A stretch of 64,000 nucleotides of DNA from DMER64 sp964554535 (GTDB lineage: Bacteria; Bacteroidota; Bacteroidia; Bacteroidales; UBA932). The translations under genes and the position numbers were made by a program. Below the pieces are notes generated by a model. It made no database searches. It saw only the letters and a program-made list of their open reading frames with translations, and was not told the DNA's origin. The stretch spans positions 62,001 through 126,000 of the forward strand of contig CAZKPB010000001.1 in assembly GCA_964554535.1 (NCBI GenBank), written 5' to 3'. Numbering within the stretch: the first letter of the stretch is position 1; each line of letters starts with the position of its first letter. Shown one piece after another: positions 55,064 to 63,517 of this stretch.

Positions 55064-57891
55064 TGGGTACAAAATTCATACATATAGAGGGGGCACGGGT
55101 CAATAACTTGAAGGACGTCAGTCTGGAGATTCCTCGCAATGCCTTGTGCGTGGTTACGGGTTTGAGCGGAAGCGGTAAATCGTCTTTGGCTTTTGACACG
55201 CTGTACGCAGAAGGACAGCGCCGCTATCTGGAAACCCTTTCCGCCTACGCCCGGCAATATCTGGGGACACTGCAACGTCCCGATGTGGAATATATCTCGG
55301 GGCTGAGCCCCATCATTGCCATTGAGCAGAAAACCACCGCCAAGAATCCGCGTTCCACTGTGGGCACCATTACAGAAGTGTATGACTTTCTGCGCCTGCT
55401 GTATGCACGTGCCGCCACCGCCTACTCGCCCGTGACGGGAGAAGCAATGGTCCGATACACGGCCCAACAGATGGTGTCGCTGGTACAGGAGCAATTTCTT
55501 GGCAAAAAATGTATTTTATTGGCACCTGTTGTCATAGGACGCAAAGGGCATTACAAAGAGTTACTGGAGGGCATACTCAAAAAAGGATTCTTACAAGCCC
55601 GCATTGACGGTGTCATCACGGATCTGTCACACAATCTGGTGCTGGACCGATATAAAAACCACTACATAGAAATTGTCATAGACAAACTGATTCCCACACT
55701 TTCCACCCCGGAAAACGAACCCCATACCGCACGTCTGCGCGATTCCATAAACACGGCCCTGTACCACGGCAAAGATTCCTTCTCCGTACTGGACCCCGAC
55801 AGCGGACAGATACGCCACTTCAGCAAACACCTTATGTGCCCGCATAGCGGGTTGTCTTTTCCCGAACCGGCTCCTTTCACCTTTTCTTTCAACTCGCCCC
55901 AGGGAGCCTGCCCCAATTGCAAGGGCCTGGGATTCATTACCCGCATAGATATAAAGAAACTCATTCCCAACCCTGCCCTTTCAATAGCCCAGGGCGGTAT
56001 AGAGCCCTTTGGAAAATACCGTGACAACGTCTTGTTCCGCCAGTTGGAAGGAGTGGCTAAAAAATTCCGTTTTTCCATTCACACCCCCATCAGCGACCTG
56101 CCCCAGGAAGCGATTGACGTGTTGCTCTACGGCAGTGAAGAATTAGTCTATGTGGCCTCTTCCGTGGGAACCACCTACGCCATCACTTTCCCCGGTGTAG
56201 TAAACCGTATGGAACAGATGAACGACGATTCGGAAGAAAAACAGGTGGCCACCGACCGGTACGTAGAAGAGGTGGAATGTCCCGTCTGCCACGGCAGCCG
56301 TCTTAAAGAGGAGTCACTGTGCTTCAAGGTGGACGGAAAAAACATAGCCCAGCTGGCCGCAATGGATATTGCCTCGCTGTCACACTGGCTGGAGGGTATA
56401 GAAGATCGTATGAGTGAGCGCCAGAGAACCATTGCGCGCGACCTGCTCAAAGAAATCCGCGACCACCTGCAGTTTCTCATTGACGTAGGCCTGTCCTATC
56501 TTTCTTTAAGCCGAGGCACCCGCACGTTGAGCGGAGGCGAAAGCCAGCGCATCCGTCTGGCCAGCCAGATAGGTTCCAAATTAGTCAACGTGCTGTATAT
56601 TCTGGACGAGCCAAGTATTGGCCTGCACCAGAGAGATAATCACAAACTGATTTACTCGCTGCGCCGGTTGCGCGATGAAGGCAACACCGTCATTGTGGTG
56701 GAACACGATGAAGAGACCATCCGCAATGCCGACTGGTTGGTGGACCTGGGCCCCGGCGCCGGACGCAAAGGGGGAAAATTACTCTACAGCGGTACCCTGC
56801 CCGATTTTCATGTGGAAGAGAGCCTTACCTGGCAATACCTATCCGGGAAAAAGAAAATTGAGGTGCCTTCCACACGCCGTACCGGAAACGGGAACGCCAT
56901 TGTGTTGGAGGGCGCCTGTGGAAACAACCTCAAAGACATCACCGTACGTTTCCCGCTGGGCACCTTTATCTGTATCACGGGGGTAAGCGGCAGCGGAAAA
57001 TCCACCCTGATAAACGACACCCTGGTGCCCATTATCAGCAAAAAATTATACCGGTCACGCAGGCAACCGCTACCCTATAAAAGCATCCGGGGTGTTGAAT
57101 ACATTGACAAAATCATTGAAGTGGACCAGTCTCCCATAGGAAAGTCACCCCGCAGCAATCCGGCCACCTACACCAACGTGTTTTCCGATATTCGCAACCT
57201 GTTTGAAAATACGGCAGACGCTAAAACCAGAGGATTCAAGGCGGCACGGTTTTCTTTCAACGTAAAGGGAGGCCGGTGTGAAGAATGCAAGGGAGCCGGA
57301 GTGCAGGTCATTGAAATGAACTTTCTTCCCGATGTGCAGATACCCTGCGCCGTATGCCACGGCCATCGCTACAAGAGCGATACACTGGAAGTCCGCTACA
57401 AGGGGAAAAACATCTACGAAGTGCTGGATATGACCATTAACCAGGCAGTGGAATTTTTTGAGCACATACCTTCCATCATCCAAAAAATAAAAACCCTGCA
57501 ACGCGTGGGATTAGGATACATCAAACTGGGACAGCCTTCCACCACCTTGAGCGGCGGGGAATGCCAGAGAGTCAAACTGGCCGGTGAACTATCCAAAAAT
57601 TCTACCGGAAACACGCTCTACATTTTGGACGAGCCCACTACAGGATTACATTTTGAAGACGTGCGCGTATTGCTGGACATCCTGCAGCAATTGACAGAAA
57701 AAGGCAATACCGTACTGGTTATTGAGCACCAGCCCGATATCATCAAATCGGCCGACATTGTCATTGACCTGGGGCCGGAAGGCGGCAGCCGGGGAGGCTA
57801 TTTGGTGGGTGAAGGAACGCCCGAAGAATTGGCTGAAAATTTGCATTCCTATACCGGACATTTTTTAAAAGAATGGCTGGCCCAAACTTAA
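55063..57891 (+). CDS. uvrA: Excinuclease ABC subunit A
   Basis: 942 residues. The damage-sensing ATPase dimer of nucleotide excision repair. Two ABC modules, each with Walker A (TGLSGSGKSSLAFDTLYAEG and TGVSGSGKSTLINDTLVPI) and signature (TLSGGESQRIRLASQIGS and TLSGGECQRVKLAGEL), and zinc fingers (CPNCKGLG region, CEECKGAGVQVIEMNFL, CAVCHGHRYKSDTLEV). Full length, no anomaly. Overlaps the MBL gene by one base. Confidence 0.96.
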   Translation: MGTKFIHIEGARVNNLKDVSLEIPRNALCVVTGLSGSGKSSLAFDTLYAEGQRRYLETLSAYARQYLGTLQRPDVEYISGLSPIIAIEQKTTAKNPRSTVGTITEVYDFLRLLYARAATAYSPVTGEAMVRYTAQQMVSLVQEQFLGKKCILLAPVVIGRKGHYKELLEGILKKGFLQARIDGVITDLSHNLVLDRYKNHYIEIVIDKLIPTLSTPENEPHTARLRDSINTALYHGKDSFSVLDPDSGQIRHFSKHLMCPHSGLSFPEPAPFTFSFNSPQGACPNCKGLGFITRIDIKKLIPNPALSIAQGGIEPFGKYRDNVLFRQLEGVAKKFRFSIHTPISDLPQEAIDVLLYGSEELVYVASSVGTTYAITFPGVVNRMEQMNDDSEEKQVATDRYVEEVECPVCHGSRLKEESLCFKVDGKNIAQLAAMDIASLSHWLEGIEDRMSERQRTIARDLLKEIRDHLQFLIDVGLSYLSLSRGTRTLSGGESQRIRLASQIGSKLVNVLYILDEPSIGLHQRDNHKLIYSLRRLRDEGNTVIVVEHDEETIRNADWLVDLGPGAGRKGGKLLYSGTLPDFHVEESLTWQYLSGKKKIEVPSTRRTGNGNAIVLEGACGNNLKDITVRFPLGTFICITGVSGSGKSTLINDTLVPIISKKLYRSRRQPLPYKSIRGVEYIDKIIEVDQSPIGKSPRSNPATYTNVFSDIRNLFENTADAKTRGFKAARFSFNVKGGRCEECKGAGVQVIEMNFLPDVQIPCAVCHGHRYKSDTLEVRYKGKNIYEVLDMTINQAVEFFEHIPSIIQKIKTLQRVGLGYIKLGQPSTTLSGGECQRVKLAGELSKNSTGNTLYILDEPTTGLHFEDVRVLLDILQQLTEKGNTVLVIEHQPDIIKSADIVIDLGPEGGSRGGYLVGEGTPEELAENLHSYTGHFLKEWLAQT

Positions 57892-57902
57892 ATACCCGAT
57901 TT

Positions 57903-59513
57903 ATGAAAGCTACCACACTACAAGAACTCAATATACAACTCAACGGCGCCCGTGCCCCGCACTACCTGGCCGCCCTGGTGGACAACCGGCTCAAAAGTAT
58001 GGACTTTGTCCTGTACAATCCGCACCACGTGGAATTTGTGGATTATTCCCACCCCGATGGATGCCGCACCTACATCCGCTCCCTTTCTTTTCTGCTGCAA
58101 TACGCCGTGAACAAAGTGTTTCCGGAAGCCAGGCTGCGCATATCGTATGCGGTCTCCTACTCTCTATATTGCGACCTTATTTTCCCGGACGGACGTAAAG
58201 AAACGGAAGAAGATATGACCCGACTGGAAGACGAAATGCACCGACTGGTGGCCGCAGACCTGCCTTTCAGCAAAGAGAAACTGCCCGTAGAACAGGCGGT
58301 GGAACTTTTCAAAAAACAGAACCTGCCTCAAAAAGCGCTGCTTCAACAAACCCGGGGTCATTTTTATACTTCCGTATATTATCTCAACGGGCAACCCGAT
58401 ACCTTCTACGGTCCCCTGGTACCCTCCACCGGTTATCTGAAACTGTTCCGCCTGTCTCGTTTTCACGACGGCTTTTTGTTACAGCATCCCCATCCGGACA
58501 ATCCCTCCCAGTTGGACCAAACCCCAAACCTGCACAAGCTGGCCGACGTCTTTGAAGAATACGTACACTGGGCCGAGATCATGCACGTGAAGGACATTGG
58601 CAGCCTCAACACCCGCATTCAGAATGGGGAAACCAGGGACATCATCCTCACCAGCGAGGCCTTCCATGCCCGCCGCTATGCCGCCATTGCCGACCAGATA
58701 TACGCACGTCGCGATTCCGTCAGGCTGGTGCTTATAGCCGGCCCGTCCAGCAGCGGCAAGACCACCACGTCAAACCGCATTGCCTGTCAGTTGAAGGTTT
58801 TGGGTATGAATCCCGTGGTCATTGAAATGGATAACTACTTTGTCAACCGGGAAAACACCCCCAAAGACAAAGACGGCAATTACGACTATGAAAGCGTGGA
58901 CGCAATGGACCTGCCCTTCCTCAACCTGCAACTCAGCCAATTATTGGAAGGCCGGACCATTGAAGTGCCCCGCTTTGATTTCAAGAAAGGCGCCAGATAT
59001 TTCAATGGAGAAACTATGCATCTGGATGAAAATCAGGTGCTTATTATGGAAGGCATTCACGGGCTCAACCCGCGCCTCACCTCCAGCGTCCCGGCTTCAA
59101 AGAAATTCAAAATATACGCCTCGGCATTGACTTCCCTGTCTATGGACGAGAACAACCGCATTGCCACCACCGACAACCGAATGATCCGCCGTATGGTCCG
59201 CGATGCCCAGTTCCGCGGGGTATCGGCCGAGGAAACCATCCTGCGCTGGCCCAGCATCCGCCGGGGCGAACGCAAGAACATTTTCCCCTTCCAGGAACAG
59301 GCAGATGTAATGTTCAATTCTGTACTGTTTTATGAACTGTCAGTCCTTAAGACGCACGCCGAGCCGCTACTGCACCAGATACCCCCGCTCTCTCCCGCCT
59401 ATCCGGAGGCCCTGAGGTTACTCAATTTTTTAAGCTATTTTACCGCCATAGACCCCAAAGATGAAAAATACATTCCGTACGTTTCGGTCATACGGGAATT
59501 CATTGCTCACTAA
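57903..59513 (+). CDS. Nucleoside kinase with TGS/ThrRS-like N-terminus
   Basis: 536 residues. The N-terminal part (about 1-260) resembles the TGS and second additional domain of threonyl-tRNA synthetase, including the H-x-x-x-H-like KLRISYAVSYSLYCDL and FEEYVHWAEIMHV regions. A C-terminal P-loop kinase (about 285-500) has Walker A LIAGPSSSGKTTTSNRIACQL, VIEMDNYFVNREN, PRFDFKKGARYF and VLIMEGIHGLNPRL like uridine kinase. Function is annotated only as nucleoside kinase. Start ATG 57903 lies 11 bp behind uvrA; the ATG inside uvrA (57873) is rejected. Confidence 0.83.
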   Translation: MKATTLQELNIQLNGARAPHYLAALVDNRLKSMDFVLYNPHHVEFVDYSHPDGCRTYIRSLSFLLQYAVNKVFPEARLRISYAVSYSLYCDLIFPDGRKETEEDMTRLEDEMHRLVAADLPFSKEKLPVEQAVELFKKQNLPQKALLQQTRGHFYTSVYYLNGQPDTFYGPLVPSTGYLKLFRLSRFHDGFLLQHPHPDNPSQLDQTPNLHKLADVFEEYVHWAEIMHVKDIGSLNTRIQNGETRDIILTSEAFHARRYAAIADQIYARRDSVRLVLIAGPSSSGKTTTSNRIACQLKVLGMNPVVIEMDNYFVNRENTPKDKDGNYDYESVDAMDLPFLNLQLSQLLEGRTIEVPRFDFKKGARYFNGETMHLDENQVLIMEGIHGLNPRLTSSVPASKKFKIYASALTSLSMDENNRIATTDNRMIRRMVRDAQFRGVSAEETILRWPSIRRGERKNIFPFQEQADVMFNSVLFYELSVLKTHAEPLLHQIPPLSPAYPEALRLLNFLSYFTAIDPKDEKYIPYVSVIREFIAH

Positions 59514-59519
59514 AGCCGT

Positions 59520-60692
59520 CTAATCCGTACACCACTCTTGAGGGTTGAGCGGCGTACTCTTCTTGAGAATCTGGAAAAAGCATACCTCGCCCGCAGGGGC
59601 CAGGTCGCCCAGTTTTTGCCCGGTGGTAATGACATCTCCTTCTTTTACAGAAACTTCCACCATGTGGCAATATATGGTATAATAGTCACCGTGGTTCACC
59701 AATACGCGAATGAGATAACTGTCCCTGTTATCCACCCATACGCTGGTCACCGTACCGTTGAACACGCTTTTGACCGCGGCTCCGCGCGGAGCGGACAAGG
59801 TCACGCCCTTGTTGTCAATGGTAAATCCCCACTGTTTGTCTGTAATTTTTCCAAACCGTTCCAACACCACCGCGTCGTCTATGGGCCACGGCAGGCGGCC
59901 CTTGTTTTCCGCAAAATGGGCGGTGAGCGTGCGGGAGGCTTCTTTGGCGGCAGGGTCCGCAACGGGTGCTTTCTTCTCCGCCGCAGCCAGGGCTTTCTTG
60001 ATCTCGGCCTCCAATTTGCGCTGTTCCTTTACCCGTTGGTTCAACCGGGCCTTGAGTTGTTTTTCGTCGGAGCGCAAAGCCGCCACGTCTTTATTGATGA
60101 CCCGCTGGGATTCTTCCATCTGCGTCACTTGTTTTTGCCGTTCGCGACGCGTTAGCTGCTGCTCCTGCTGCAGGGCCTGCAATTGGGCCTGCTCCTGCTG
60201 CAAGAGGGACTCGGCCGTCTTTATGCGTTCCACGTGGGAGCGCATTGACACGCCGTATTCCTTGAAATACCGCCAGCGCCTATAGGCTTGGCGTATGTCT
60301 TGACTGGCCATTACGTACAGCACCCAGATTTTTTTGTCGCGGTGTTTATACGCCTGGTACAGCAACAGACGGTAGTATTCCACCAGTTGCTCCCTCTCCT
60401 GCTGCAATTTTGTGATTTGCTGCGTTTTCAGCACTATACGATGGTTGGTGGCGGCTATCTGCCTGTCAATGTCCTTGATCAAGTTCTTCTGACCGTCCAG
60501 CAACTGCTGCCCCATACGGTATTTTACTAGACGCCCCTCAATATTGTCCGCGGTCCGGCTGATTCGGCTTTGTAATGTGGCTATCTCTTTCTGGATACGG
60601 GCGCGCTCGTCCTGCATATTTTTAACATCCTGCGCGTAGATGCTGCTGCAGGTAATGCAAAAAATTCCAAGAAGAAGCAGCACGCGTTTCAT
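59520..60692 (-). CDS. EnvC-like coiled-coil protein with degenerate LytM domain
   Basis: 390 residues. Signal peptide (VLLLLGIFCITCSSIYAQ), a long coiled coil (about 22-240, rich in Gln, Arg and Leu), then a LytM/M23 domain (about 270-390). The zinc site is missing: where active enzymes have H-x-G-x-D and H-x-H there are NKGVTLSAP and GEVCFFQIL. This is the state of E. coli EnvC, which activates amidases instead of cutting peptidoglycan and is held by FtsX. FtsX is encoded at 3302-4192. Co-transcribed with the upstream TPR gene (2-bp gap). Confidence 0.85.
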   Translation of the reverse strand: MKRVLLLLGIFCITCSSIYAQDVKNMQDERARIQKEIATLQSRISRTADNIEGRLVKYRMGQQLLDGQKNLIKDIDRQIAATNHRIVLKTQQITKLQQEREQLVEYYRLLLYQAYKHRDKKIWVLYVMASQDIRQAYRRWRYFKEYGVSMRSHVERIKTAESLLQQEQAQLQALQQEQQLTRRERQKQVTQMEESQRVINKDVAALRSDEKQLKARLNQRVKEQRKLEAEIKKALAAAEKKAPVADPAAKEASRTLTAHFAENKGRLPWPIDDAVVLERFGKITDKQWGFTIDNKGVTLSAPRGAAVKSVFNGTVTSVWVDNRDSYLIRVLVNHGDYYTIYCHMVEVSVKEGDVITTGQKLGDLAPAGEVCFFQILKKSTPLNPQEWCTD

Positions 60693-60694
60693 GA

Positions 60695-62404
60695 CTACTG
60701 TCCGGCGGCCTTTTGATTGGCCTTTATTTTTTGTTCAATTTCCGGGCTTGCCTCCAGGGCATACGCCTGTTGCCAGTAAACAATAGCCATAAGCGGCTCG
60801 TTAAGGGCGTTGAGTACGTCTCCGTAATGATTGAGAATTTCTGCACTTTCCTTGCCTCCGTAAGCCATTGCCTGACGGAACACGTCCTTTGCCTGATCGT
60901 AGCGTTGCAGCAGGTACAGAATCCAGCCGTAAGTATCCAGATAGGTGGCGTTGTTGGGTTCCAGTTCTATAGTCTGCTTGCTCATACGCAGGGCTTTCTC
61001 CAAATCACGGTTTTGAAGACAGAGAAAATAGGCGTAGTTGTTCAATACCGCCACATTGGAAGGGTCTTCCTTAAGAACGCTCTCATACATCTGAAACGCC
61101 TTCTGGTCATCCCGGCGCTCGTGGTACAGGTCACCCAGCATAGTAAGGGTCTGAATACGGTTGGCCTTATCTTTCTTGTCCAGCAGGGGCAGCAACTCTT
61201 CAAAACAGGTGACGGCTCCCGATAAATCCCCGCTCTGCCACAAAGCCATACCGTACAGGCTGGTAAAGTCCACGTCATAAGGAAATTCCTCCAGGGCCCG
61301 GCGGGCATACTCGGCCACCTGAGGCCACATCTTGCGGTAATACAAAACGCCCACCGCCTGATACCAGGCATCCCGGTCCTTGGGATAGTGTTCCACATTT
61401 TCAAGAAATACCGCTACCGACTGGTCCGGACGGTCCGTCTGCATCAGATACTGACCGTACAGATAGGCCAGCGAACTATCCGCAGGATGTCCCGCACGGG
61501 CACTGTAAAACAACGTGTCCACCTGTGGCTGAAAGGTTGCCACAAAGCCGCGCGTTTCCAGCAACTGGCGCATATAATCGGTAATCATGGCCGCATTCAC
61601 CTGCTCACTGGCCAGAAAAGGATTAATCCGTTCAAAGTATTTGTCCAGCTGACGCTTCATACGGTATATCTCGGCCTCGCCAAAGACGGCCGGCATAAAG
61701 GAAGGGTCGGCATCAAGCGCCCGACGGTATAGGGTCAACGCCTCGTCCAGACGGCCCTCGCTCATATAATAATCTGCCAGCACACCGGTTATATCGGGAC
61801 TTCCCTGTTGGGTCTTCACATAATCTTCCAAAATAGAAACGGCCTTGGCCCGGTCTGTCGCCAGAAGCAGGTTGAAGCGCATCAACACGCTGGCATCCGT
61901 GGGCCCGTCCTTTTCTTCTATGAGTTCCAAAAGGGCTTGGGTACGAGTGGTATTCCCCTGTGAGGCATACAGATTTACCAGGTCATACAGCACCTGCCGT
62001 TTTTGCGGGTAATCTTCCAACAATTGTTCATACAGTTTGCAGGCCTTTTCCGTCTGACGGGTCTGCAGGGCCAGTTGGGCCTCGTCCAATCGGTACCAGT
62101 AGTTACCCGGATCCAGTTTAACCGCCTTCTGCAACCAGTCGGCGGCCTTAACGGTATCTTTCAGTATAAGTGAAGTCCTGTACAGCTGGTAGCAGGCCGC
62201 ATTGTGGTTTGCATCGCAACGGAATGCGTCTTCAAAGAGACGGGCGGCCGTTTCCAATTCTCCGGCATAATAGGCCCTGAGCCCCTGCTGAAACGCATAC
62301 TCCCCCTCCTCTGCCTTTTGCACCGAGCCGCGGTAAGCACAGGAAGACAACATACATAGTGAAACAAGAATCAGATAACGGTATATCTTTTGCAAATAAT
62401 TCAT
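60695..62404 (-). CDS. TPR-repeat lipoprotein
   Basis: 569 residues. Lipoprotein signal (YLILVSLCMLSSC), then at least ten TPR-like helical pairs (for example AEEGEYAFQQGLRAYYAGELETAARLFEDAFRCDANHNAACYQLYR and NVAVLNNYAYFLCLQNRDLEKALRMSKQTIELEPNNATYLDTYGWILYLLQRYDQAKDVFRQAM). A scaffold at the inner face of the outer membrane is likely. It precedes the EnvC-like gene by 2 bp, so the two may work together at the envelope. The -7 box lies 7 nt before ATG 62404. Confidence 0.85.
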   Translation of the reverse strand: MNYLQKIYRYLILVSLCMLSSCAYRGSVQKAEEGEYAFQQGLRAYYAGELETAARLFEDAFRCDANHNAACYQLYRTSLILKDTVKAADWLQKAVKLDPGNYWYRLDEAQLALQTRQTEKACKLYEQLLEDYPQKRQVLYDLVNLYASQGNTTRTQALLELIEEKDGPTDASVLMRFNLLLATDRAKAVSILEDYVKTQQGSPDITGVLADYYMSEGRLDEALTLYRRALDADPSFMPAVFGEAEIYRMKRQLDKYFERINPFLASEQVNAAMITDYMRQLLETRGFVATFQPQVDTLFYSARAGHPADSSLAYLYGQYLMQTDRPDQSVAVFLENVEHYPKDRDAWYQAVGVLYYRKMWPQVAEYARRALEEFPYDVDFTSLYGMALWQSGDLSGAVTCFEELLPLLDKKDKANRIQTLTMLGDLYHERRDDQKAFQMYESVLKEDPSNVAVLNNYAYFLCLQNRDLEKALRMSKQTIELEPNNATYLDTYGWILYLLQRYDQAKDVFRQAMAYGGKESAEILNHYGDVLNALNEPLMAIVYWQQAYALEASPEIEQKIKANQKAAGQ

Positions 62405-62411
62405 ATCCTGA

Positions 62412-62448
62412 CAAAGTTACCACATTTGGATTATTTATTTTACATTTG
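62412..62448. promoter_or_regulatory. Divergent -7 boxes for the TPR gene and ECF sigma gene
   Basis: Minus-strand TAACTTTG (62412-62419) lies 7 nt before the TPR ATG 62404, giving a near-leaderless mRNA. Plus-strand TACATTTG (62441-62448) lies 29 nt before the sigma ATG 62478. No ECF-type -35/-10 pair is seen here, so the second sigma gene seems to rely on the housekeeping sigma factor. Confidence 0.5.
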
Positions 62449-62477
62449 TTTACATCTGAAACATTTTTCTAAACCTA

Positions 62478-63047
62478 ATGCAGCATTTCAGCACCAAAAA
62501 TCGTCTATATGAGGACTTTACGGAAAGCGAACTCATTGCTGCTTGTGTCAAAAAAGACCCACGGGCACAACGTGTTGTCTATGAGCGGTTTTACGCGAAG
62601 ATGCTTGCCGTCTGCACACGGTATACAGGCAGTAAGGAAACTGCCAAAGATTTGGTGCAGGATGGTTTTGTGGTCCTGTTTGATAAAATTGGCACTTATG
62701 CAGGGACCGGTTCTTTTGAAGGTTGGGTTAGAAGAATAATGGTGAACACCTCTCTCTCTTATCTGCGTAAAAACGACGCCTTGCGTATGAGTCAGCAGAT
62801 AGATATAACCCTGGGGAAGTCTGTTACTATGGGAAATATTCTGGAAAACATTTCGGTACAGGATATTATGCATTGTGTGGAACAGATGCCCGTAGGATTC
62901 CGTACCATTTTTAACCTGTATGCAGTGGAAGGTTATCCCCACCAGGAGATAGCCAAGATGTTGCAAATCAACGAAAGTACTTCCCGCTCCCAGTATTCCC
63001 GCGCCAGGATTTGGCTGCAAAACCGTTTAACCGACCCAAAGAAATGA
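62478..63047 (+). CDS. ECF-type RNA polymerase sigma factor
   Basis: 189 residues with sigma2 (ACVKKDPRAQRVVYERFYAKMLAVCTRYTGSKETAKDLVQDGFVVLFDKIGTYAGTGSFEGWVRRIMVNT) and sigma4 (QMPVGFRTIFNLYAVEGYPHQEIAKMLQINESTSRSQYSRARIWLQ). The sigma4 pattern GYPHQEIAKMLQINESTSRSQ is that of Bacteroidetes ECF factors linked to a downstream membrane regulator rather than FecR. Its stop overlaps the lipoprotein gene start (ATGA), so the operon continues through 64000. Confidence 0.92.
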   Translation: MQHFSTKNRLYEDFTESELIAACVKKDPRAQRVVYERFYAKMLAVCTRYTGSKETAKDLVQDGFVVLFDKIGTYAGTGSFEGWVRRIMVNTSLSYLRKNDALRMSQQIDITLGKSVTMGNILENISVQDIMHCVEQMPVGFRTIFNLYAVEGYPHQEIAKMLQINESTSRSQYSRARIWLQNRLTDPKK

Positions 63048-63517
63048 AAGAAAAAAAGGTAACTAAAAGGCTGTTTGGCATTCTCCCGCTACTGTGCGTC
63101 ATTTCCGCGTGCAGTGACGTGGTCCCGTTCCCCGAACCGAATGTCAAGGGAGAATTGGAAAGCAATCTTCCTTTTGCCTATTTTGTGGTGGAAGGAACCC
63201 TCACGGACACCGTGGCCAAAACGGCCGTTCCCCTTATCTCTGTACAACTGCACAACCAACCCTCCGTCCTCACGGACGAGAATGGCCATTTCATTACCTT
63301 CACCAGTGCCTTTCCCATTGGTCAGGAATTCTCACTGGTCATCAACGGTCCCGGGAAATTGCATCAGAACGCTTACCCTGTGGAATCCACCTTCGTTCAT
63401 TTTTTACTGCCCACTTTCCAACTGAGCCGGGAAGACATCACCGCGCTGGGACCCGAATTTTTTGGACGCTGTCACTTGACCTTTGATTATATTTTATCCC
63501 CGTTGTGCAATGAGTGA
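63044..63517 (+). CDS. Lipoprotein with carboxypeptidase-regulatory-like fold, ECF operon
   Basis: 157 residues from ATG 63044. Lipoprotein signal (TKRLFGILPLLCVISAC). The rest is beta-rich with a CarboxypepD-regulatory-like pattern (FVVEGTLTDTVAKTAVPLISVQLHNQPSVLTDENGHFITFTS). It may sense or bind on the periplasmic side for the ECF system; this is inference from position. An ATG at 63011 inside the sigma gene would break the signal peptide. Overlaps the next gene by 8 bp. Confidence 0.65.
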   Translation: MKEKKVTKRLFGILPLLCVISACSDVVPFPEPNVKGELESNLPFAYFVVEGTLTDTVAKTAVPLISVQLHNQPSVLTDENGHFITFTSAFPIGQEFSLVINGPGKLHQNAYPVESTFVHFLLPTFQLSREDITALGPEFFGRCHLTFDYILSPLCNE

